In this document: one piece after another, positions 16,797-26,266 of the stretch
Layout: each line of letters opens with the position of its first letter
Position numbering within the stretch: position 1 is the first letter of the stretch
Source of the DNA: Thermohalobaculum sp039821125
GTDB lineage: Bacteria > Pseudomonadota > Alphaproteobacteria > Rhodobacterales > Rhodobacteraceae
Assembly: GCA_039821125.1 (NCBI GenBank)
Contig: JBCBOR010000004.1
Location: forward strand, 1-64,000
Direction: 5' to 3'
DNA length: 64,000 nucleotides
Program-made: the position numbers and the translations under genes
The notes under the pieces: model-generated
The model's database searches: none
Seen by the model: only the letters and a program-made list of their open reading frames with translations
Told to the model about the DNA's origin: nothing

Positions 16797-19223
16797 TCAG
16801 CCGCGCATGCGGCTGGCGTTGGCATCCCAGATCGGCGCGTGTTGCAGGTGCGCGGGCAGGCGCTCGCCCAACAGCTCGATCTGCCAGCCCTCTTCCACCC
16901 CGGCGTGCTCCTTCGGGATGATCCCCAGCGCCATCGAGGCGTCCGAGTTGTGGGCAAACCCGCCGGATGTGACCCAGCCCACGACCTCGTCACCCAGCCA
17001 GATCGGCTCGTCGCCGATCACATCGGCATCGCGCGCCTCGATCCGGAACGCCTTCAGCCGGACCGAGCCGCCATTGGCCCGCTCGGCCAGCGCCGCCTGC
17101 TTGCCGATGAAGTCGGCCTCTTTCTCGTAGGCGATGAACCGGTCCAGCCCGGCCTCGAGCGGCCCGTAAAGCGGCCGGTATTCCCGCCCCCAGCCACCGA
17201 AGTTCTTCTCCAGCCGCATCGCGTTCAGCGCGCGCAGGCCGAACATGCGGATACCGAACTCTTCGCCCGCGTCCATCAGCGCGTCGAACACATGCCGCTG
17301 ATATTCGGGCTTCATCCAGATCTCGTAGCCAAGATCGCCGGTGAACGAGACACGGCCCACCAGACACGGCGCGAAGCCCAGCTCCATCTCGCGCAGCGCC
17401 ATGAACTTGAACCCGCTCGCCGACACATCCGTGTGGGTCAGCTTCTCCAGCACCTTTCGGCTGTTCGGTCCGGCGATCGACAGACCGCAGACGCGCAGGC
17501 CCGCATTATCGACCACGACCGAGCCGTCATCGGGCAGGTGCTTCTCGAACCAGCGCATGTAGTAGACCTCGGCCATGCCGGAGCCTGCGAGGAAATACAT
17601 GCCCTCCTGAATGCACCCGAGCGAGAGATCGCCGATCAGCTTGCCGTCTTCCTTCAGCATGGGCGCCAGCGTCATGCGCCCGGGCGTGGGCACCTTGCAG
17701 GCCAGCATCCTGTCCAGCCAGTCCCGCGCGCCCGGCCCTGTGATCTTGAACTTGGAGAAGCCCGAGATCTCCATCATGCCGACCGAGCTGCGCACCGCCG
17801 CGACCTCGGCCTTCACGTGGTCGAAATCGGTCGACCGGCGCCAACTGAACACGTCCTTGGTGCCGTCGGGGCTGAACCACAGCGGTGCCTCCAGCCCCCA
17901 GCTGTCGCCCCATTGCGCCCCCAGCTGGTCCAGCTTGTCGTAGATCGGGGTCGTCTTGAACGGGCGTCCTGCTGGCAGTTCCTCATTCGGGAACTTGATG
18001 CTGAACCTGCGGGAGTAATTCTCCTGCACCTTCTTGTTCGTGTAGGCCATGGTCGTCCAGTCGCCGTAGCGCGCCACATCCATGGCCCAGACATCGAAGC
18101 CCGGATCGCCCTGCATCATCCAGTTCGACAGGGCAAGGCCAACCCCGCCGCCCTGGGAGAACCCGGCCATCACGCCGCAGGCCGACCACATCCCCGGCAT
18201 GCCGCGGATCGGCCCGACCAGCGGGTTGCCGTCCGGCGCAAAGGTGAAGGGCCCGTTGATGATCTGCTTGATCCCCGCATTGGCGAAGGCGGGGAAGTGC
18301 TCGAACCCGACCTCGAGGCTCGGCGCGATCCGGTCGATATCCGGCTGCAGCAGCTCGTGGCCGAAATCCCACGGGGTTTCGCGCTCGGACCAGGGCACAC
18401 AGGCTTTCTCGTAGGTGCCCATCAGCATGCCGCCGCGTTCCTGGCGAAGATAAAGCTCGCCGTCGAAATCGACCGCGTGGATCACTTCCTTGCCGGTCTT
18501 CTCGTTGATCTCGGCAACCTCGGGCATGTCCTCGGTCAGGAGATACATGTGCTCCATGGCCAGAACGGGCAGCTCCAGCCCGACCATGCGCCCAACTTCC
18601 CGCGCCCAGAGGCCGCCCGCGTTCACCACATGCTCGCAGGTGACGTTGCCCTTGTTGGTCACGATCTCCCATTCGCCGGTCGGCAGGCGGTTGATCGCCT
18701 CGACCTTGGTGTGGGTGTGGATCGCCGTGCCCTTCAGCCGGGCCGATTTGGCATAGGCGTGGGTCACACCCGAGGGGTCGAGATGCCCATCCACATAGGT
18801 CCTTACGGCGCCGACAAACTGCGAGGGATCGAGCAGAGGCATCAGCGCGTGCGCTTCATCGGGCGTGATGATCTCGGTGTCGATATCGAGATACCGGCCC
18901 TTCGCCACCGTGGACTTCAGCCAGTCGAACCGCTCGGTGGTCGAGGCCAGCATGACCCCGCCGGTCATGTGGAACCCGGTGGCCTGGCCGCTGAGCTCCT
19001 CGATCTCCTTGTAAAGATCGATCGTGTACTTCTGAAGCTTGGCGACGTTCGGATCGCCATTGATGGTATGGCATCCGCCCGCCGCGTGCCATGTCGAGCC
19101 CGAGGTCAGCTCGTCCCGCTCCAGCAGCATCACGTCCGTCCATCCCTCACGTGCGAGGTGATAGAGAACCGAGCAGCCGACAACGCCGCCCCCGATGACG
19201 ACAACACGTGCTGTGGAATTCAT
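16797..19223 (-). CDS. Dimethylglycine/sarcosine dehydrogenase-type flavoprotein with folate domain
   Basis: An 808-residue two-part enzyme. The N-terminal FAD-dependent D-amino-acid-oxidase-like domain (about 1-380) begins with the dinucleotide motif VVVIGGGVVGCSVLYHLA, and the conserved SGSTWHAAGG and CHTING segments follow. The C-terminal half (about 430-805) is a GcvT-like tetrahydrofolate domain, with GARDWLDRM, LGYEIWM and GWVTSGGFAHNS. Such enzymes oxidatively demethylate dimethylglycine or sarcosine and pass the one-carbon unit to folate. GCAGGGAGGTCCCGCC fixes the start at MNSTARVV. Which N-methyl substrate is used cannot be read from sequence. It diverges from the hut-linked flavoprotein. 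Confidence 0.88.
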   Translation of the reverse strand: MNSTARVVVIGGGVVGCSVLYHLAREGWTDVMLLERDELTSGSTWHAAGGCHTINGDPNVAKLQKYTIDLYKEIEELSGQATGFHMTGGVMLASTTERFDWLKSTVAKGRYLDIDTEIITPDEAHALMPLLDPSQFVGAVRTYVDGHLDPSGVTHAYAKSARLKGTAIHTHTKVEAINRLPTGEWEIVTNKGNVTCEHVVNAGGLWAREVGRMVGLELPVLAMEHMYLLTEDMPEVAEINEKTGKEVIHAVDFDGELYLRQERGGMLMGTYEKACVPWSERETPWDFGHELLQPDIDRIAPSLEVGFEHFPAFANAGIKQIINGPFTFAPDGNPLVGPIRGMPGMWSACGVMAGFSQGGGVGLALSNWMMQGDPGFDVWAMDVARYGDWTTMAYTNKKVQENYSRRFSIKFPNEELPAGRPFKTTPIYDKLDQLGAQWGDSWGLEAPLWFSPDGTKDVFSWRRSTDFDHVKAEVAAVRSSVGMMEISGFSKFKITGPGARDWLDRMLACKVPTPGRMTLAPMLKEDGKLIGDLSLGCIQEGMYFLAGSGMAEVYYMRWFEKHLPDDGSVVVDNAGLRVCGLSIAGPNSRKVLEKLTHTDVSASGFKFMALREMELGFAPCLVGRVSFTGDLGYEIWMKPEYQRHVFDALMDAGEEFGIRMFGLRALNAMRLEKNFGGWGREYRPLYGPLEAGLDRFIAYEKEADFIGKQAALAERANGGSVRLKAFRIEARDADVIGDEPIWLGDEVVGWVTSGGFAHNSDASMALGIIPKEHAGVEEGWQIELLGERLPAHLQHAPIWDANASRMRG

Positions 19224-19409
19224 GGCGGGACCTCCCTGCAGTTTCGCCGATCTTGGCACGCTCGGACGGCGCGGGCGCGCTTTTCCCGCCAGTTCTCGCA
19301 GTAAATCCGACAGACGCGTGGATTTCCCGATAGGCGGGTGACGCGCTCAATTGGCTTGACGCCGGATGCGATTGCGGGCGACGTCGGTGTCCGGTTGAAG
19401 GAGTGCTGA

Positions 19410-20678
19410 ATGGCTGTGGAACGCATCGATACGCTGGTGGTCGGGGCCGGACAGTCGGGGCTGGCGGCGAGCGCGCATCTGAGCGCGGCCGGTGTGCCGC
19501 ATCTGGTGCTGGAGCAGGGCCGCATTGCCGAACGCTGGCGCACGGGCCGGTGGGATTCGCTGGTGGCGAATGGTCCGGCCTGGCACGACCGGTTCCCGAT
19601 CCTCGAGTTCGAGGGGGTGGACCCCAACGCCTTCGCGCCAAAGGAGCGTGTGGCGGCGTATTTCGAGGAGATCGCGCGGATGACCGATGCCCCGGTGCGT
19701 TGCGGCATCGAGGTGGTGTCGGCCCGGCGCAACCCGGATGGGCCGGGCTTTCGCGTCGAGACCTCGGATGGGATCATCGAGGCCCAACGCATCGTTGCTG
19801 CCACGGGCCCGTTCCAGCGCCCGGTCATTCCACCGATCGTGCCCGAGGACGCTCCGGTGACCCAGCTCCATTCAGCCGCCTATCGCAATCCGGATCAGTT
19901 GCCCGAGGGCGGTGTTCTTGTGGTTGGCTCCGGCTCTTCCGGCACTCAGATCGCCGAGGAGCTGATGGAGGCCGGGCGCGACGTTACCCTCTCGGTCGGG
20001 CCGCATGACCGCCCACCCCGGCGCTATCGCGGACGCGACAATGTCTGGTGGCTGGGCGTTCTGGGCAAGTGGGAGGTGCCGACCATCGATCCTGCCACCG
20101 CCCATGTGACCATTGCCGTCAGCGGTGCCAAGGGCGGGCAGAACATCGACTTCCGGGCGCTGGCAGCGCGCGGCATGACGCTGGTCGGGATGACCGACAG
20201 CTATCAGAACGGCACCCTGACCTTCGCGCCCGATCTGGCAGAGAACCTCGCCGAAGGCGACCGCTACCTGCACAAGCTGCTGGATGAATGCGATGCATGG
20301 GCCGCGGCAAACAGCGTGGACCTGCCGGAGGAGCCGGAACTGCGCCATGTCCTGCCCGACCCCGATTGCGTGACCGATCCTGTCCGCGCGCTTAATCTCG
20401 CCGAGGCGGGAATCAGCACCATTCTGTGGGCCACGGGCTATGCGCTGGACTTCGGCTGGCTTCAGGTCGAGGCGTTCGGCCCGGACGGGCGGCCCGCGCA
20501 CCACCGCGGTGTGTCGACCGAACCGGGGGTCTATTTCCTCGGCCTGCCCTGGCTGTCGCGCCGCGGGTCGTCCTTCATCTGGGGCGCGTGGCTCGATGCG
20601 AAACACATCGCCGACCAGATCGCGGTGCAGCGTGGATACGAGGCGTTCGATGCCGAGTGCCGAGCGGGCGGCGCATGA
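19410..20678 (+). CDS. FAD/NAD(P)-binding flavin monooxygenase-like protein, first gene of hut operon
   Basis: A 422-residue flavoprotein. There are two Rossmann motifs: VVGAGQSGLAASAHL (FAD, about 11-25) and VVGSGSSGTQIAEEL (NADPH, about 171-185). An ATGYALDFGW motif follows near 350. This layout fits the YUC/FMO/CzcO-like monooxygenase group. GAAGGAGTGCTGA precedes the ATG. The stop overlaps hutI by 4 nt (ATGA), so it is translated with the histidine pathway genes. A role in histidine, urocanate or imidazole-compound metabolism is inferred only from that coupling; the reaction is unknown. Confidence 0.8.
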   Translation: MAVERIDTLVVGAGQSGLAASAHLSAAGVPHLVLEQGRIAERWRTGRWDSLVANGPAWHDRFPILEFEGVDPNAFAPKERVAAYFEEIARMTDAPVRCGIEVVSARRNPDGPGFRVETSDGIIEAQRIVAATGPFQRPVIPPIVPEDAPVTQLHSAAYRNPDQLPEGGVLVVGSGSSGTQIAEELMEAGRDVTLSVGPHDRPPRRYRGRDNVWWLGVLGKWEVPTIDPATAHVTIAVSGAKGGQNIDFRALAARGMTLVGMTDSYQNGTLTFAPDLAENLAEGDRYLHKLLDECDAWAAANSVDLPEEPELRHVLPDPDCVTDPVRALNLAEAGISTILWATGYALDFGWLQVEAFGPDGRPAHHRGVSTEPGVYFLGLPWLSRRGSSFIWGAWLDAKHIADQIAVQRGYEAFDAECRAGGA

Positions 20679-21877
20679 CCGCCGCCTACATACTTGCGGA
20701 CTGCACTGCCGCGACCATGACGGACGTCGCCGGTTATGGCCTGATCCCGAACGCTGCCATTGCGGTTGCCGAGGGGCACATCGCCTGGGTCGGCCCGGCA
20801 GAGAACCTGCCCGCGACCCATGCCGATGCCCCGCACCATCCGCAGGGCGGCAGGCTCGTCACCCCCGGCCTGATCGACTGCCACACCCATCTGGTCTTCG
20901 GCGGTAACCGGGCGCGCGAGTTTGAGATGCGGCTCGAGGGGGCCAGCTACGAGGTCCTGGCACGGGCAGGCGGAGGCATCGTCTCGACCGTCTCGGCGAC
21001 CCGTGCAGCATCGGAAGAGACCCTCCTCACCGACGCGCTGAGCCGTGTCGATGCCCTGATCGCCGAAGGCGTCACGCAGATCGAGGTGAAGTCGGGTTAT
21101 GGTCTCGATATCGAGACTGAACTCAAGATGCTCCGCACCGCCCGCGCCATCGCCCGCGCACGGCCCATCCGCGTGGTGACCGCGTTTCTTGGCGCCCACG
21201 CCGCCCCGCACGGCATGGACCCGGACGACTATATTGAAACGGTCTGCCTGCCCGCGCTGGACGCGGCCCATGCCGAGGGGCTGGTGGATGCAGTCGACGG
21301 CTTCTGTGAGGGGATTGCCTTCGACACGGCACAAATCGCACGGGTCTTCGACCGTGCTGCAGCCCTCGGCCTGCCGGTGAAACTGCACGCCGAGCAGCTC
21401 TCGCACATTGGCGGTACCGCGCTGGCGGCCCGCTATGGCGCGCTGTCGGCGGATCACGTCGAATACGCGACCGAGGCGGACGCCGCCGCTTTGGCGCAGG
21501 CCGGCACGGTCGCGGTCGTCCTGCCCGGCGCGTTCTATACATTGCGCGAAACTCAGGCCCCGCCCGTCGCCGCGTTCCGTCAGCATGGCGTCCCGATGGC
21601 CGTGGCCACCGATTGGAACCCCGGCTCCTCGCCGCTCGGCTCGCTGCTGCTGGCGATGAACATGGCCTGCACGTTGTTCCGCCTGACCCCGGCCGAAGCG
21701 CTGGCAGGCACCACTCGCAATGCGGCGCGGGCGCTCGGCCTGACCGATTGCGGGACCATCTTGGCGGGACAGCGTGCTGATCTGGCGGTCTGGGATGTGG
21801 CCGACCCGGCGGAGCTGAGCTACCGCATCGGCTCCAATCCCCTTCATCAACGCATTTTCGGGGGCGAGATATGCTGA
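20675..21877 (+). CDS. hutI: Imidazolonepropionase
   Basis: Hydrolyses 4-imidazolone-5-propionate to N-formimino-glutamate, the third step of histidine degradation. The 400-residue amidohydrolase has the metal motif LIDCHTHLVFGG, the family segment KSGYGLDIETELKMLR, KLHAEQLSHIGG and TDWNPGSSP near the C-terminus, all in order. The ATG overlaps the stop of the upstream flavoprotein gene; the longer upstream reading frame is not coding. hutH starts 7 nt before this gene ends, so the genes are tightly coupled. Confidence 0.95.
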   Translation: MTAAYILADCTAATMTDVAGYGLIPNAAIAVAEGHIAWVGPAENLPATHADAPHHPQGGRLVTPGLIDCHTHLVFGGNRAREFEMRLEGASYEVLARAGGGIVSTVSATRAASEETLLTDALSRVDALIAEGVTQIEVKSGYGLDIETELKMLRTARAIARARPIRVVTAFLGAHAAPHGMDPDDYIETVCLPALDAAHAEGLVDAVDGFCEGIAFDTAQIARVFDRAAALGLPVKLHAEQLSHIGGTALAARYGALSADHVEYATEADAAALAQAGTVAVVLPGAFYTLRETQAPPVAAFRQHGVPMAVATDWNPGSSPLGSLLLAMNMACTLFRLTPAEALAGTTRNAARALGLTDCGTILAGQRADLAVWDVADPAELSYRIGSNPLHQRIFGGEIC

Positions 21878-23394
21878 CCCTGACGCCCGGCCAGACGACC
21901 CTCGCAACGCTCGAGGAGATCTGGCGGGGTCCGGGTCCGGTCCGCCTCGACCCATCGGCGCGCGCAGGCATCGAGGCGTCCGCGGACCTCATCGCGCAGG
22001 CGTCAGGCGGCGACGCCCCGGTCTATGGCGTGAACACCGGCTTCGGCAAACTCGCCTCGGTCCGCATCCCGCCCGAGGATACGGCGACCCTGCAACGCAA
22101 CCTGATCCGGTCCCATTGCTGCGGTGTGGGGGAGGCGCTGGAGCCCGAGACCACCCGTCTGATGCTGGCGCTGAAGCTGCTGTCGCTCGGGCGCGGGGCG
22201 TCCGGTGTTCGTTGGGAAATCTGCGCGCTTCTGGAAGGGATGCTCGCCGCAGGGGTCACCCCGGTGATCCCGGTGCAAGGCTCGGTCGGCGCATCGGGCG
22301 ATCTTGCCCCGCTTGCCCATATGGCGCTTGTCATGATCGGCGAGGGCGAGGCGAATATAGGTGACGCCCGTCTCCCCGCTGCCGAGGCACTGACCCGTGC
22401 GGGCCTGACCCCGGTGACGCTCGGGCCCAAGGAAGGCCTCGCGCTGATCAATGGCACGCAGTTCTCGACCGCCTGCGCGCTGGCCGCGTGGTTCATCACC
22501 CGGCGGCTGGTGCGCGGCACGGTTCTGGTCGCCGCTCTGTCGACCGACGCGATCATGGGCTCGACCGCGCCGCTGAACCCCGCGATCCACGCGCTGCGCG
22601 GCCATCGTGGCCAGATCGAGGTCGCGGACGAGATGCGCCGCCTGATGACAGGCAGCGCCATCCGCGAGAGCCACCGCGAGGGCGACACCCGCGTGCAGGA
22701 CCCCTATTGCATCCGTTGTCAGCCACAGGTGGCGGGGGCCGCGCTGGATCTCTTGCGCATGGCGGCAACGACGCTGGAGGTCGAGGCGAACGCAGTCACG
22801 GACAACCCGCTGGTGATCGCGGACACAGGTGAGATCCTGTCCGGCGGCAACTTCCATGCCGAGCCCGTGGCCTTCGCAGCGGACCAGATGGCGCTCGCGC
22901 TGGCCGAGATCGGCGCGATTGCCCAGCGGCGCGTGGCGCTGATGGTCGACCCGGTGCTCAGCCACGATCTGCCGCCCTTCCTGACGCCGGATCCGGGGCT
23001 GAACTCAGGCCTGATGATCGCCGAGGTGACAACGGCCGCGCTGATGTCCGAGAACAAGCAGTTGGCAACGCCCTGTTCGACGGACTCGACGCCGACCTCG
23101 GCCAATCAGGAAGACCACGTGTCCATGGCTGCCCATGGCGCACGGCGTCTGCTCAGGATGACCGGGAACCTTTCGGTGATCCTGGGCGTCGAGGCGCTTT
23201 GCGCCGCGCAGGGGATCGAGCATCGCGCGCCGCTGACAACCTCACCCGCCTTGGCCGCGGCGTTGGACGCGGTCCGCAAGACGATCCCGCCTATCACCGA
23301 TGATCGCGTTTTGTCCGGCGACATCGCCATGGCGGCCTCCCTGATCACCGACGACACACTCGCATGCGCCGCCGGCGTGAGCCTCGCCCCCTGA
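21871..23394 (+). CDS. hutH: Histidine ammonia-lyase
   Basis: Removes ammonia from L-histidine to give urocanate, the first step of histidine catabolism. The 507 residues match the family. The self-formed MIO electrophile comes from A141-S142-G143 inside GSVGASGDLAPLAHM. Also present are YGVNTGFG near the N-terminus and the NPLV...SGGNFHAEP and QEDHVSM motifs. The start overlaps hutI by 7 nt. hutU follows about 510 nt later, with a small gene on the other strand between. Confidence 0.95.
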   Translation: MLTLTPGQTTLATLEEIWRGPGPVRLDPSARAGIEASADLIAQASGGDAPVYGVNTGFGKLASVRIPPEDTATLQRNLIRSHCCGVGEALEPETTRLMLALKLLSLGRGASGVRWEICALLEGMLAAGVTPVIPVQGSVGASGDLAPLAHMALVMIGEGEANIGDARLPAAEALTRAGLTPVTLGPKEGLALINGTQFSTACALAAWFITRRLVRGTVLVAALSTDAIMGSTAPLNPAIHALRGHRGQIEVADEMRRLMTGSAIRESHREGDTRVQDPYCIRCQPQVAGAALDLLRMAATTLEVEANAVTDNPLVIADTGEILSGGNFHAEPVAFAADQMALALAEIGAIAQRRVALMVDPVLSHDLPPFLTPDPGLNSGLMIAEVTTAALMSENKQLATPCSTDSTPTSANQEDHVSMAAHGARRLLRMTGNLSVILGVEALCAAQGIEHRAPLTTSPALAAALDAVRKTIPPITDDRVLSGDIAMAASLITDDTLACAAGVSLAP

Positions 23395-23505
23395 TCAGAT
23401 TTCATGCCGCCGGGATCTGACGGTTCGCAAAGCAGTCCTGCCGGAAGAAAGCGCCAATCAAGCGCGACCGATCAGTGTCCTCGGGCAGACGCTCAGCACG
23501 ATTGC

Positions 23506-23814
23506 TCAGGGTTGCGCCGTCCCGTTCGGGATGAGCGTGACGCCGTCCGGGCAATTGATCAGCACCGGCACGCCAAAGACACGCTGTCCCTGACCGATGT
23601 CGATGTTGGTCGCGGAGTAGCCGCCGACCGAAACTCCGCGGCAACCCGCCTGATTGGCGTTGCGGACTATCAGGTTGGCCTGCTGAGCAGCGGTCTCTCC
23701 GTTCGTCAGGCTCTCGCCCAGAAATACGAAATCGTTGGATGGGCCGCTCGGTTGCACCGTGCAGGCATCCAGAACCGCGGCGGCAAAGCCCATCGAGACA
23801 ATTTTGGTCGGCAT
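23506..23814 (-). CDS. Small exported or lipoprotein-like protein inside the hut cluster
   Basis: A 102-residue ORF on the strand opposite to hutH and hutU. The N-terminus MPTKIVSMGFAAAVLDACTV looks like a short export signal with a cysteine at 18; LDAC is only a weak lipobox because Asp is unusual there. The mature part is Gly/Asn/Thr-rich (SVGGYSATNIDIGQGQRVFG) with two further cysteines, which could form a disulfide. CAAGGAGATAGACG directly before the ATG is a strong ribosome site and supports a real gene. No family was recognised. Confidence 0.55.
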   Translation of the reverse strand: MPTKIVSMGFAAAVLDACTVQPSGPSNDFVFLGESLTNGETAAQQANLIVRNANQAGCRGVSVGGYSATNIDIGQGQRVFGVPVLINCPDGVTLIPNGTAQP

Positions 23815-23905
23815 CGTCTATCTCCTTGAACAAAATGCATGGTCGATTGCAGAGTCTACGGACCGGATCTGCGTTCGGTTTCTCGCGATCTCTTGGAGGT
23901 GCCTC

Positions 23906-25591
23906 ATGACCGACCCGCGCAAGAACACCCGCGATGTCTTCCCGCCGACCGGGCCAGAGCTGAACGCGAAGTCCTGGGCGACCGAGGCGCCGCTTCGGAT
24001 GATCATGAACAATCTGCACCCGGACGTGGCCGAGAACCCGCACGAGCTGGTCGTCTATGGCGGGATCGGGCGCGCGGCGCGGACATGGGAGGATTTCGAC
24101 CGGATCTGCGCGGGCCTGAAGGATCTCGAGGGGGACGAGACGCTGATCGTGCAATCGGGCAAGCCGGTGGCGATCATCCGCACCCATGCCGATGCCCCCC
24201 GGGTGCTGATCGCGAACTCGAACCTCGTGCCGCACTGGGCGACCTGGGACCATTTCAACGAGCTCGATAAGCGCGGCCTGGCCATGTACGGCCAGATGAC
24301 GGCGGGGTCCTGGATCTATATCGGCACGCAGGGGATCGTGCAGGGCACCTACGAGACGTTCGCCGAGGCCGGTCGTCAGCACTATGGCGGCGATCTGACG
24401 GGGCGCTGGATCCTGACCGGCGGGCTTGGCGGCATGGGCGGGGCGCAGCCGTTGGCGGCGGTCTTCGCCGGGGCCTCGTGCCTGGCGGTGGAGTGCAATC
24501 CTGACAGCATCGATTTCCGCCTGCGTACGAAGTACCTCGACGAACGCGCTGATACCCTGGACGAGGCGCTGGAGATGATCGCACGCTGGAGCGAAGCGGG
24601 CGAGGCGAAGTCGGTCGGCCTGCTCGGCAATGCCGCCGACGTGTTCCCCGAGATCCACCGGCGCATGGCGGCCGGCGGAATGCGCCCCGATATCGTGACG
24701 GACCAGACCTCGGCGCACGATCCGCTGAACGGCTATCTGCCCCAAGGCTGGTCGCTGGCGGACTGGCGGGCCAAGCGCGAAAGCGATCCAAAAGCGGTCG
24801 AGGCGGCGGCCCGGGCGTCCATGAAAACTCATGTCGCGGCCATGGTCGATTTCTGGAATGACGGTGTGCCGGTGCTGGATTACGGCAACAACATCCGGCA
24901 GGTGGCGCTGGACGAGGGGCTGGAGACCGCCTTCGCCTTCCCCGGGTTCGTGCCCGCCTATATCCGCCCGCTGTTCTGCCGGGGGATTGGCCCCTTTCGC
25001 TGGTGCGCCCTGTCGGGTGATCCCGAGGATATCTACAAGACCGACGCGGCGATGAAGGCGCTGTTCCCAGAGAACACGCATCTGCACCGCTGGCTGGATA
25101 TGGCGCGCGGGCGGATCGCATTCCAGGGCTTGCCGGCGCGGATCTGCTGGATCGGGCTGGGCGACCGGCACCGCGCTGGGCTGAAGTTCAACGAGATGGT
25201 GGCGTCAGGCGAGTTGAAGGCGCCGGTTGTGATTGGGCGCGATCATCTGGACTCGGGGTCTGTGGCCAGCCCGAACCGCGAGACCGAGGCTATGAAGGAC
25301 GGCTCGGACGCGGTCAGTGACTGGCCGCTGCTGAATGCACTGATCAACACGGCATCGGGCGCGACATGGGTCAGCCTGCATCATGGCGGCGGGGTCGGGA
25401 TGGGGTTCTCACAGCACGCCGGGATGGTGATCTGCGCCGATGGCACGCCCGAGGCGGCACGGCGGCTCGAGCGCGTGCTGTGGAACGATCCGGCCTCGGG
25501 TGTCTGGCGCCATGCGGATGCGGGGTACGAGGAGGCCATCGCCTGTGCGCGGGACCATGGGCTGCGGCTGCCGGGGATATTGGGCGCCTAG
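23906..25591 (+). CDS. hutU: Urocanate hydratase
   Basis: Adds water to urocanate to form imidazolonepropionate, the second step of histidine breakdown, with tightly bound NAD+. The 561 residues match the family. Visible are the N-terminal MNNLHPDVAENPHELVVYGG, the NAD-binding GGLGGMGGAQPLA, the TSAHDPLNGYLP motif and FCRGIGPFRW, and HHGGGVGMGFSQHAG near the end. The ATG with TTGGAGGTGCCTC before it is chosen; upstream extension overlaps the opposite-strand gene. No hutC, hutF or hutG lies within the window. Confidence 0.95.
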   Translation: MTDPRKNTRDVFPPTGPELNAKSWATEAPLRMIMNNLHPDVAENPHELVVYGGIGRAARTWEDFDRICAGLKDLEGDETLIVQSGKPVAIIRTHADAPRVLIANSNLVPHWATWDHFNELDKRGLAMYGQMTAGSWIYIGTQGIVQGTYETFAEAGRQHYGGDLTGRWILTGGLGGMGGAQPLAAVFAGASCLAVECNPDSIDFRLRTKYLDERADTLDEALEMIARWSEAGEAKSVGLLGNAADVFPEIHRRMAAGGMRPDIVTDQTSAHDPLNGYLPQGWSLADWRAKRESDPKAVEAAARASMKTHVAAMVDFWNDGVPVLDYGNNIRQVALDEGLETAFAFPGFVPAYIRPLFCRGIGPFRWCALSGDPEDIYKTDAAMKALFPENTHLHRWLDMARGRIAFQGLPARICWIGLGDRHRAGLKFNEMVASGELKAPVVIGRDHLDSGSVASPNRETEAMKDGSDAVSDWPLLNALINTASGATWVSLHHGGGVGMGFSQHAGMVICADGTPEAARRLERVLWNDPASGVWRHADAGYEEAIACARDHGLRLPGILGA

Positions 25592-25605
25592 TCGATCTTT
25601 CAGCA

Positions 25606-25723
25606 AGGGTGCGTCACGGACGCACCCTACGCCCGGTCGCGCGACACCCCCTAGGGGGGGTCCGGGACGCACCCTACGCCATGTCGCGCTACACCCCGTA
25701 GGGTGCGTCCGTGACGCACCCTC
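25606..25723. repeat. Three-unit REP-like element
   Basis: A forward unit at 25606-25631, a degraded unit at 25651-25679 (GGGGGGGTCC replacing half the stem) and a reverse unit at 25697-25723. It starts 14 nt after the hutU stop and fills the gap to the convergent small gene. Confidence 0.8.
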
Positions 25724-25731
25724 GTGTCAGG

Positions 25732-26028
25732 TCAGCCGACCCGCTTCATCGAGACCACGAGCTGTTCCAGGGCCCGGACCGAGGCGGCGACGGCCTCGAT
25801 ATCGGCGTTGTGCTCGACCAGAAGCTCTTCCTTCAGCCTGTCGACGGTCCGGCTGACGCCGCTCATGACCGCTTCGATTTCCTCGAGCTTCTTCTTCTGC
25901 TCGAGGAGCATCCAGAGAAATGCTTCGATTCCGGTGGCAAGGGCACGGTCCGTCTCGGTGGTCGTCTCCTGACCGGACTCCAGACGGATTTTTTCAAGTG
26001 CCTGAACAGCCTCTTGAAGAGTTACCAT
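25732..26028 (-). CDS. Small helical cytosolic protein, function unknown
   Basis: A 98-residue protein with no signal or membrane helix, predicted nearly all helical. LLEQKKKLEEIEAVMSGVSRTVDRLKEELLVEHNADIEAVAASVRALEQL (in pieces, about 42-92) shows heptad-like hydrophobic spacing, suggesting a coiled coil. The start MVTLQEAVQAL is chosen because GGGGGTGGC precedes it; the longer ORF is rejected. It diverges from the LexA-box region about 200 nt away. No family was recognised. Confidence 0.6.
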   Translation of the reverse strand: MVTLQEAVQALEKIRLESGQETTTETDRALATGIEAFLWMLLEQKKKLEEIEAVMSGVSRTVDRLKEELLVEHNADIEAVAASVRALEQLVVSMKRVG

Positions 26029-26228
26029 GCCACCCCCGGCAGAACGCTGAAAACATGCGCAAAACTTACGGGAACCCTGCCCTGGCGGAAAGCTGAAATC
26101 GCCCCGTGACCGGCAACCGCAGATTGCTTGCAGAATGCGATACACGCTTTGCAGGCTGGCACAAGATTTCGCGCAACAGGAACGGGATGGCCGTGGGACA
26201 CGGTTGATCTCTGATCGCGACGCTGTAT

Positions 26229-26243
26229 GTTCATACTATGTTC
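26229..26243 (+). promoter_or_regulatory. LexA (SOS) box
   Basis: An exact GTTC-N7-GTTC direct repeat (spacer ATACTAT), the alphaproteobacterial LexA operator form. It ends 23 nt before the dnaE2-remnant ATG, where it would overlap that gene's promoter. Confidence 0.7.
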
Positions 26244-26266
26244 TTTTTTGGCGCGAGCGCGATCGG

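Noticed and set aside
16776..19304. 842-codon plus-strand ORF opposite the dimethylglycine dehydrogenase
   Set aside because: The real gene on the other strand has clear FAD and GcvT motifs; this is its antisense frame.
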